Shown: in pieces, positions 9,884 through 19,300 of the stretch
Layout: the number at the start of each line of letters is the position of its first letter
Position numbering within the stretch: the first letter of the stretch is position 1
Assembly (NCBI RefSeq): GCF_032362555.1
Contig: NC_083520.1
Location: forward strand, 1,860,001 to 1,924,000
Direction of reading: 5' to 3'
Source: Amyelois transitella
Taxonomy: Eukaryota; Arthropoda; Insecta; Lepidoptera; Pyralidae
DNA length: 64,000 nt
Notes under the pieces: model-generated
Told to the model about the DNA's origin: nothing
The model's input: only the letters and a program-made list of their open reading frames with translations
Database searches by the model: none
Translations under genes and position numbers: made by a program

Positions 9884-11963
9884 GGGTCATTCTACTTTTT
9901 AGTGCAGGTTTTCGGCGCTGATAAAAGTAGGTTTCAAAAATTTTATGATTAAAGATAAATGAAGTAATTTTACTGCATTTATGCGTAATTATACATACAC
10001 AATTACAATTAACTGCCAGCAGCGAATTTTACACATATTTTTTTCAAATAATAAGGGTTTTGTCGGCCAAGGTAAGAAAATCATACCACTTTGTTACCAA
10101 TCAAAATATTTTTATTGAGTACTTTTAGTCACTCATTACAAAGAAACAATTAACAAAACGTATTTTAGAAACCTATATCTTTCTCTTTCATAAATAAAAT
10201 TAGATATTATTTTTTATTCAGTCTGATAAATCACATTTAAAAGACAGCTGTGTTACTATTGTGCACTTTTGTCTACAATAATTTAACATAAAATGTATAT
10301 TATGTCTGCAAATATCTTAGTAACGTATTTAACATTTAAAATATATATATATCTCTTAGTTTTCATATACCTGTAATGTAATTTATAAGCTAATTGTACA
10401 ACTCAAGTTGAAAAACCTTTACTTAGAATTAGGGACACAATGGTAACACAGTTGTTCAAGTTACTTGTTTTCGTCCACAATTCTTCGCAGAGGCAGAAGC
10501 TGATGTAGATGACGTCACCGTTGACGTTGATCGTTCCAGAGCCATACATGATTGCAATAGTGATTGTCTAGGCATCTGTTCTTGAGCGCTTTCTTGAGCA
10601 TTCTGGCGTGAAGGCAATGGAGATAGACATAGAGGTGTACACAACCTACGAGAATCGGGTATCGGATAATTTTCAGGAATATTGGGTGCATTTTGTCCTG
10701 TGGGTGATGTGTTCTCACGAGGTACAACGGGTTGTGGTGTCAATTCAGGAGTATATCTTATAATAGATTCCAGGGCGCGAATACGGTCCCTTCTTTTACT
10801 GTTGGTAACCCGCCATTTTTTTTTATTTGGCGATGTTGACGTGACGATAAGTCTTTGACGAGGCGTTTCGTTTTGTGGTACTTTTCCAAAGCTTTTTTTC
10901 TTGCTTCCTCTTCTTAAACAGGGTCTAATTTTAGTTTGTTTCGGTACCGACGTTGTTTTTCGGCTGGTGTTAGCGGCATGATGTTCTGTTAAAGATAAAA
11001 AGATCACATAATTTTACCTTTAGTAATAATAGTAAGCCAGTAAATAAATGTAAAATTGGTAATTTACAAACGTAGGGGTCCAATACGAACAAATAAAGTT
11101 AAATCAAATTGGAAAGTATCATTAGCAGAGTATATTTACAACTGTTACCTTCTTTACTACTGGGTTACCACAGTGGAGTAACAAAGTGGACCAGTAACAC
11201 AGTTGTAAAATTACATGATCTTATCTAATATTTACGAAATAATGAAGTAATTTCCAAATCACACAATAAAATACAACTAAGTGACATAAATACTATGTCT
11301 CAATGTTTAAAACATAACGTAAAAGTTCAGAAACTTACCTTTTTGCCGGGTAACAAAGTGCACACCGAATAAACACACGCGTCGTGATTCACAACATGGC
11401 AGTGACTAAAATGGCGTCGCGCGGCCTGCTACCTTTCCCCCCCACCCCGTTCTTCTCATGCACATCCTACCGATCGAGCACGCGACCAGCAGTGCTCTGC
11501 GACTACAACGGTATTTTTAAAAGCGGTAACATAGTTGTACTGTATTTATCTTGTTCTATAGGGACAAAATCCAATTATTTATTTAAAAAAAAACTAAACC
11601 TATTAAAAGTATATGATAAAAACGAAATAAATGCCCACAAATTAAGTAACCTTACCAATTTTTTGAAGCAGGACTCCACTCTAAGAAACATACTTTTTTT
11701 GGTTAGGTAGTCCGCGTACATTAGACCGGGGACACTTTGCAACACTATGGAAAACAACTATGTTACCGTAACACTCCACTTTGTTACCATAAATAACCTA
11801 AAATAGTTAAAATATTCAAATGTAAATGTTTATTGAAATTAAGGTAATAATGCGCCAGTTTTGCGTGTCCCGCAAATTCCTTTTATTTTTTTAGTAAAAT
11901 GGCAGATCCAGATATTTTTGGCCGGGGGGACACAAAAACCTGCACTAAAAAGTAGAATGACCC
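9884..11963 (-). mobile_element. TIR DNA transposon, 2,080 bp, with decayed gene
   Basis: The ends are a perfect 29-bp inverted repeat beginning GGGTCATTCTACTTTTTAGT. It is flanked by a 4-bp direct repeat AGAA (9880-9883 and 11964-11967). Inside are at least eight copies of two related motifs, GGTAACAAAGTGG and GGTAACACAGTTGT, in both orientations. The leftward gene inside has a GC-rich leader and an intron. No transposase core (DDE region) was found, so this is probably a deletion derivative. The 4-bp target duplication would fit Sola, Academ or Ginger-like groups, but I cannot assign the superfamily. Confidence 0.8.
10456..11480 (-). pseudogene. Transposon-borne basic-domain protein gene, decayed
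   Basis: Minus-strand gene inside the TIR element. A leader exon (about 11339-11480) ends in a perfect donor AAAAAG|GTAAGT. The next exon starts at 10985 after TTATCTTTAACAG. Its first ATG (10979) opens MPLTPAEKQRRYRNK, a basic start that I recognise from insect transposon-linked ORFs, and a KRLVKDLSSRQHR block follows in another frame. A third frame carries the rest (KKKWRVTNSKRRDRIRALES and a Pro/Ser/Thr-rich tail to 10456). At least two frame changes separate these parts, so the gene looks dead. The tail is rich in proline, serine and threonine. Function in the parent element is unknown. Confidence 0.55.
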
Positions 11964-12027
11964 AGAAAGCAATCTTAAGGTAAGCCTTAAAGTTGCTTTC
12001 TATCATCTAAGATCTAATCATTCTATA

Positions 12028-12657
12028 CAGGGTGACTTTTAATTCAACTGCATAAATTTAACTGTTAAGTGTACTCATCTAAAGGATATATAAAAACGTT
12101 AAAAGAAAATTATCGGTTCATATTTCAGAAAGTACGAAAAAAATAAAAGTATCAAAATCCACGATCCTTAATACGTAATATAACTCCGGCCGGCGGAAAA
12201 GCGACGCGTAAGATTCAGAGGTCAACGACACAATTCCTTCAGCTGAGCGACCTGGACCACTCTGTACTTTACTTGATCTTGATACTAGAAAAATATTTTA
12301 TTTTTCAGACATTTATTTACATGTTTAGTTTAAATTTCTTTTTGTAGTATTGGTATGTATTAAAGTGTGTGACGTAGATTTTGAGGGTTTTTTAAATGTG
12401 AAAATGATGACGTTTGATTTAAATAATAAAGGGCTCAAACAGCTCAGAAGCATGGGTATAGTCTAAATAGTCTAATGTTTATAAAAAATAAATAAATAAA
12501 TAAATAAAAATATATTTATTGCCAAAAACATTTACATACCGCTGTTACAAACATAACTTAACCAATTATCAAGTTTTGATATAAACAATCTTAAGTACAA
12601 CTTAAGTCTTTTTTTTATAATGTTTTAAATGATGCAGTTGTTTTAAATGTCACCCTG
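12028..12657. mobile_element. MITE with CAGGGTGAC termini, TA target duplication
   Basis: The left end CAGGGTGACTTTTAATTCAA pairs with the right end as an imperfect inverted repeat of about 27 bp. TA flanks both ends (12026-12027 and 12658-12659). The inside has no long frame and carries a TAAA-rich patch near 12487-12510. A Tc1/mariner-type cut-and-paste non-autonomous element fits the TA duplication. The family is not assigned further. Confidence 0.7.
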
Positions 12658-12737
12658 TATATCTACCACCCTTATCAGCATTCTTAGAACTGGAATACTT
12701 ATTTAAAATAATTTTTTTCTATGTCTATCTATATAGT

Positions 12738-12985
12738 GTGATTTCCGGTACCAATAAAAAAAGACTAGGACCACTCCTTCTCTTTCCCATGGATGTTGTA
12801 AAAGGCCACTAAGGGGACCTATGGCTAATAAATTTGGGATTCCTATTATTGGCGACTGGCTATCAACATGTCACTATTTGAATCTCAATTCCATCATTGA
12901 GTCTTAAAGCTGATCGTGGCATTTCAGTCATGTCAAAACTGTTGGCTCTGTCTACCCCGCAAGAGATATAGACGTGATTGTACGT
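12738..12985 (+). repeat. Family A SINE-like repeat, near full length
   Basis: Plus-strand copy from 'gtgatttccggtaccaat' to 'agacgtgattgtacgtg', with the TATG tail lost. Confidence 0.8.
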
Positions 12986-14134
12986 GATTTTTTATACAAA
13001 TCATCAACAAACTCGGTAGTTCATTAAAGTAAGCAAGCAGAACGAAGCCTCCGTAAAATAGCAAATTAAAAAACTTAAATTGAAATCTATCATAGTGATA
13101 TCTTTGAGCGCAAATTGAAGTTTGCAACTTCTAAATTAAAACTGTTTTCAAATGAAGTGAATGCGAGCAGTCTAGTGGAAACTTGGAGCTAGGAATCAAA
13201 TGGAGTTTGTTTATTTTGTTGTTAAAATCACTTCTATGTTGGTGCACTTATAGTAGCGAATAAAAAAACAGTGTGTTGCACTTGTTTCTTTTTCCATGCT
13301 GATTCTACAATCAGCACGGAAAAAGATCCAGCTGCTTTGTCAACTTTGGAAGCCTTTCACTACTGAAAGGATTGATAATTTAATACATATCTCTAATTTT
13401 AATTGCAGCACTGGGCCAGCTTTGTAGCTTTTTGCTCTGCCCACCCCGGTATAGATAAAGACGAATTTTTTGCTATAAAATTGGTTATATCAAACAAAAT
13501 AAAAAAATTATATATATTGTATTACTAATCTGAAATATTAGTCTAATTTAAAGATAGAATATCCAAGATTTGTATATAATTATTGTATTTTTAGGGTTAG
13601 CCAAATGGCCAAAAAACGACCATTACAATTTCGTCATATCCGTATGTCGTACTAAGCCATGTCATTCGAAAACTATTTATAAATAGATACTATATTTGGA
13701 ATCTGGAAAGTAGATAAACACTAATTGTGTAATACGATTCTGATGAAACCTTTTGTTAAAACCTTTGCTATCTAATTGTTAGTTTAGTAAAAATAGACTG
13801 ATTATTTGCAGAACCCATTTATATTTGAATAAATATTCCTTTGATAAGAAATCTCTATTAATTTTCAACTCCTTGTATTGAAACTTTTCGAAGTTGATAT
13901 TCAGTGGACGGCAGATATGCCCATGCTGTTAAGCCCTAAGAGCTTTGATAAGTTGGCGTTCCTCACTGATTTTGTAAAACAGTTTTCTCGATGACATGAA
14001 AAGTAAAGTTTTCGATCATATAATATTTTGTACCCGCGTCTTCTATTCTTCAAGACTTCTCGTCTAGATATTTGGTGTTTACTTCAGTTACCCACTTATG
14101 CCTTTTTCTTGATTTGAAAATTTTTCAGCGAAAG
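12986..14134. other. Intergenic DNA with a perfect-stem hairpin
   Basis: No gene recognised. A 17-bp snap-back with a 4-base loop lies at 13288-13325. A weak scrap of the family A 3' end lies near 13410-13470 (gctctgcccaccccgg). Confidence 0.4.
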
Positions 14135-14500
14135 TATTCACGTGAAAGGTAGGGACAGGAATAGAAAGGGAATGCTTAGATGGTTCTGTCTTGTGAAGAG
14201 GATGAATGACTTTTTGGTTTAGCAGGATTTAGCAGCATTTGACTAAGCAAATAAACAAGGAGAGTGTGAACGGGGGAACCTTGGAGTGGAGACAATCTAG
14301 ATGAACGTAGTTACCTTGATCAAATCAATGACGTCCTGACGAAAGGTCAGGTCAAAAGTACCGAAAACCAATGAAGCTCAGCTTTAAAGTGTTATAAAAG
14401 CTGTAGAATTGCGAAAGAGGGATCGTGGTAAGATTTAGTCTCTGCCTATCTTTACAGGAAAAAGGCGTGATTTTTATGTATGTTTGTATGTAATATTCAC
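14135..14500 (+). repeat. Family B LINE 3' end, diverged
   Basis: Plus-strand copy with the blocks 'aacaaggagagtgtga', 'ttgatcaaatcaatgacgtc' and 'cgtgatttttatgtatgt'. It has several small insertions relative to the copy at 54.3 kb and has lost its frame. Confidence 0.75.
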
Positions 14501-14734
14501 CTGAACCTAACGGTCTCCAAGAAATCAGAGATTTCTATCCAAAATTCCAAACTACATCGCCAGTGCACCCCAAATTTTCTGCTTAAAAGCAAATGTATCA
14601 CGTTGCAACCATTTTATTACTGCCGTATTAACATATACACACTCCATTAAACCTGTCCAATAAATTATGTAAAATTCAATATGAAGTACGGGCTGAAATT
14701 TTACTTTGGGTTCAGTTAACGTGCAGTTCCATTA

Positions 14735-15082
14735 AGCTGCTATTTTATCTTCTACTTCCTACCGGCTTGAGTCCCGGTTGCATCCTCACCGCAGTGGAGT
14801 CCGTGTGCCTTTGACCATGGATCTTGGATTGGGTGAGTTAGGTTTTTACACGAAGCGACTCCCGTCTGACCTACACATCATCCGCAGATCATGGTTACAC
14901 ATCCAGTTGCCTGAATGTGTAGGTTTTCTCACATTGTGTTCGATCACAATAAGAGCATCGGTTAGTATTCAAACTAATGTATATAAATTCGAAAATAATG
15001 GCCGAGGTGGGATTTGAACCTGTGTCCTTTTGCGCCACACGCATTTTAATTTTCACCTTACCGATTCCACCACCGACGCTCT
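14735..15082 (-). repeat. Family D tRNA-headed SINE, full length (~348 bp)
   Basis: On the minus strand the element starts with a tRNA-like head containing TCGGTGGTGGAATCGGTAAG and a B-box-like GGTTCAAATCC near 15010, then a body shared with fragments at 3735, 23778, 43655, 44650 and 54585. This is the most complete copy in the window and defines the family here. Pol III transcription from the head is expected for tRNA-derived SINEs. Confidence 0.65.
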
Positions 15083-15223
15083 TAATTTGCTGCTATTTTA
15101 TGTTGTCAAGTAACTAACTGGAATGCAAGTCAACATTTTCATAAATCGTAATTTCCCGCATTTAACATTTCCTTTTTTTCGGAAATTTTGGAAACATCTC
15201 TTAGTGCACCCCTCCACTCTTAG

Positions 15224-15378
15224 ACCACATACATACATACATATGTATAATCAGGTCTATATCCCTTGCGGTGTAGACAGTGCCAACAGTCTTGAAAATA
15301 CTGATAGGCCACGTTCAGCTGTTTTACTTACTAATAGAATTGAGATTTATATAAAGTGACAGGTTGCTAGCCCGTCAG
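15224..15378 (-). repeat. Family A, 3' part
   Basis: Minus-strand 5'-truncated copy with a clean CATACATACATACATATG tail. Confidence 0.8.
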
Positions 15379-15791
15379 ATCACATAAGAATATAAATTTC
15401 ATATTTCAAATTTCTAGCCACCAGAGCTTTACCATCACATTGATATTTCAGTAAATCATTCAGTTAGTGTCCACTTTTATATAAGTACTCGTATAAGCTA
15501 TATAAAATAGCAACACGGAATTCCAACTTTCACTAAATACAAAAGTAAATACTGGCATAGCTTTTCCGCAGTAATGGAAATGGGCCTTAAATTCGCTGAT
15601 GTATGCGTCTATGAATCAATTCATGCTTTTCATAAAATATTCCCGGATCGCCCGCGGTAAATGGACAATATACCTGGGATAATGTCATCGGTACGGTCAT
15701 TTTTCTTTTGTATTTTCAGGCATAATAGGCAGTTTTTATATGAAGACTTTGCAATTTATTAAAGAAATTGTCAAAAATATCATATAATTAT
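15379..15791. other. Intergenic DNA left of the LTR element
   Basis: A short open stretch at about 15571-15658 sits between a plausible acceptor (CTTTTCCGCAG) and donor (CGGTAAAT), but it matches nothing known. The base pairs 15787-15791 (ATTAT) are the left target duplication of the LTR element. Confidence 0.35.
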
Positions 15792-15932
15792 TGTTCGATG
15801 TTCAAATGCATTGTCCAATTGATAGGAGCTGTCATTATGTGAATCAGTTGCAAATAAACAATCATCCCGTCTACACGTTGGTTTTCCTTTAAAGAGTAGT
15901 ACAAACCATAGTAACCCTTATTCAAACGTACA
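15792..15932 (+). repeat. 5' LTR of BEL/Pao element
   Basis: 141 bp, TGTT...ACA, identical by eye to the 3' copy. It is unusually short for the family, where LTRs of several hundred bases are common. Confidence 0.92.
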
Positions 15933-16333
15933 TATGGTCGCAATTCGGCCGGATGTTATCGATACATAGACCAATGACTGAAGCTCTGCGTGAAAAATTG
16001 AACTATCGAAGTGAAGCTATTTTATAAAATAAATAACATCAAGTGATTTGTCGTATTTAAATGTAAAGAAATAATATATTATCAAGTGATTGCCTTGTGA
16101 TTTCGTAAGACTTTATTGGTAAAATATAAAGACATTTGCAATTTGACATTGTGACATTTTATAGTGAGTTTGCAATTACGCGTATGGAAAATGTTTTACA
16201 TTTATGGACATATTAAACAAAATTAATGTAATTACCGTTCATCGCATCAAGTTATGTGTGGACTTAGAACGTGAAATATATTGTTGGATAGTTAGAAGTT
16301 CGCTAAGACAACCGAACCTTTCACTCACTCACT

Positions 16334-19300
16334 ATGGAACAATTACGTGTCATAGAAAATCTTGCAAGCCAATTAAAGAAAACCCAATCAAATCTGAAAA
16401 AATGTCCTAAAACAAGACTCACAAAAGGATATATAGAGAGTAAATTAGAATGCATACATGAATATTGGGAGAAATTTCTCGAGGCACATTCATCATTGAT
16501 TCAAGAAACGGACATAGAAAAGCATGACAAAATCCCGTATTTAGCCAATGAGGAATTCGACATAATCGAAGAACTTTATTTATGTATCAAAGGCGATTTG
16601 AAAGATATGCTGGAAAAGTTAACGCCGACAACGGTATCGCAATCTTCGCGTAGTTCTCCTCAACATCCCTCGCACTCGAATTTAAGCTGTGCAAAGTTAC
16701 CAAAAATAGAACTTCCAAAATTTTCGGGGAAATATGAAGAATGGGCTAATTACGACGATTTATTTTCATCGCTTGTAGACAACGACAATTCACTGAGCAA
16801 AGTGCAAAAACTACACTATTTGAAAGCGAGTGTCACTGGTGAGGCTGAGGCATTATTAAGGCATATTCAGGTGACTGAAGCTAATTATGATCAAGCACGA
16901 GAAATTCTTAAAAATCGTTACGCTAATAAACGCCTAGTTGTGAATTCTTTACTCAAACGTTTATTTGGACAAAAGAAATGTGCAAGTCAGACTGCAACTC
17001 AAATCAAGATGCTTCTAGACACTACCGAAGAATGTTTGAATGGCCTTATAAATGAAGGAATATCTACTACTTCGTGGGATCCAGTTATTATTCATCATGT
17101 GGTGCAAAAATTAGATTTCGAGAGTCATAAGTCATGGGAAGAACACGCTTATAAATTGAAACCTAATGAATTACCTAGTTGGCGTGACTTGAAACAATTC
17201 CTAGAAGGGAAATTTAGAACACTGGAGCTGGTTACTAACACAAACAATCCGATAACTTCCATCACAAGAGAGAAGACTCAAGCATTCAAGGGCAAGTCAT
17301 TTCACGTAGCGGCCGCAGCAACATCTTCGGTCCAGACCTGTATTAACTGTAATGAAGACCATACCTTAAGTCACTGCAAGGTATTTGGTAAACTGCAGCC
17401 GCGGGAAAGAAGTGAATTTGTAAGAAACAAAAGCCTATGCTTCAATTGTTTAGCTGAAGGTCATTCAGCATGGAAATGTCGTTTGCCAGTTACCTGTCGT
17501 ATCTGTAAGAGAAAACACCACACTTTGCTTCACGAAAAGAGAGAATTCCAAACTACAGACAATGTACAAACTCACCACAGCCAACTTGATGACACAAAAG
17601 ATGAACAACAGGAAGACGAAGAAACAAACGACGCAATAGCAACTCATTTCACAGCGAAGAAGTCTACAGCTTTGCTCGCTACCGCATTGGTCCCTGTAAG
17701 AGATGAGAAAGGATACGTAACAATATTGCGCGCGTTAGTAGATCCGGGATCCCAAGCTAATTTCATTAGCGAAAGAGCAACTCAAACATTAAAAGTAAAG
17801 AGAACATCGGCTAAAGGAAACATCACAGGTGTGGGTTCAACCAAGACTACAGTTAAGCACGTGGTACAGCTGGAACTTTTATCCAATCATGAGGATACGT
17901 TCAAGCTCGGTATGAAAGCCTATGTTATGGCCACACAATTGACCACACACCTGCCAACAAAGACTATTAAGATACCATCAAACAATTGGACACATTTACG
18001 AGGACTCACCTTAGCTGATCCCAACTTTAATGAAGTAGGAAGAATCGACCTTCTTCTTGGTGTTGAAGTTTGTTCCCAAATTTTGAAGAATGAATTAATC
18101 AAAGGTCCCCTAGGTTCACCATGCGCTCAAAACACACACCTTGGTTGGATCTTATTTGGAGCAATACAAGACACATCTTCCTCTGAAGAAATAATTGTCA
18201 TGCATCATCAGCTAGACATAGACAACATGCTGAAGAACTTTTGGGAAATAGAGCCTGACACAAAGAAGAAATATACAAAAGAGGAAGAGAGATGTGAACG
18301 TCTATTTGAAGAAACATATAGTAGACAAGAGGAAGGGAGATACGTGGTAAAATTACCATTTAAGACTGATAATCCTCAATGTCGAAACGGAAACACTAGA
18401 GAGATAGCTATTAGAAGATTAGAACAAATAGAAAAAAGATTTAGGAAAGACAAATTATTGAAGGAAGAATACACAAAAGTATTTGAAGAATATAAAACAT
18501 TAAATCATCTAGAAGAAGTTCCGGAAAATGAAAAGAACAATCCAGCAGTATATCTTCCTCACCACGCAGTGATAAAACTAGATAGGGATACGTCTAAGGT
18601 CCGTATAGTGTTTGATGCATCATCAAAAGGTTCAAATCACGTATCTCTTAACGATGAACTGATGGTTGGACCACAAATACAGGAAGATATGAGATCGCTT
18701 GTTATAAGGTGGAGAATGAAACGAGTTTGTTTTACGGCAGATGTCCAAATGATGTATAGGCAAATTTTAGTAACAAAAGAAGACGCAGACTTTCAACGTA
18801 TCCTCTGGCGAGACTCCACTGGAACAATAAAAGACTATCGCCTTTTAAGAATTACTTTCGGCACAGCTTGTGCTCCTTACTTGGCGGTGAAGACGCTCCA
18901 ACAAATCGCAAAAGATGAAGGCAAGGAACATCCAGTGGCAGCAAAAACGATCCACGAAGACTTTTATATGGATGACCTGATGTCTGGATCAGATACTGTG
19001 CCTGAAGCTTTAGACACAGCGATGAATATAGCTGAAATTCTTAAAAGAGGAGGTATGAATCTACAAAAATGGACATCTAATAGCTCAGAATTTCTTAAAC
19101 AGATTAAGCCGTCTAACAGAAGTATAAAAGTAAAACTAGATATCAAGTTAGATGGGATGACTAAAGCACTTGGAGTTTCCTGGAATATGGGGGAAGACGT
19201 GTTTCAGTATAATTTTCAGTTGCCTCATTTAGAAAAAGTCATAAATAAAAGAACTATATTAGCAGAGATCCAACGCCTCTTCGATCCGCTCGGTTGGCTG

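Noticed and set aside
11384-11710. 108-codon plus-strand frame
   Set aside because: Lies antisense to the leader region of the TIR transposon gene and has no conserved features.
15571-15658. Short plus-strand exon between CTTTTCCGCAG and CGGTAAAT
   Set aside because: Only about 28 codons, no neighbours to splice to and no family likeness.
17465-19146. Minus-strand frames inside the BEL/Pao element
   Set aside because: Shadows of the gag-pol frame.
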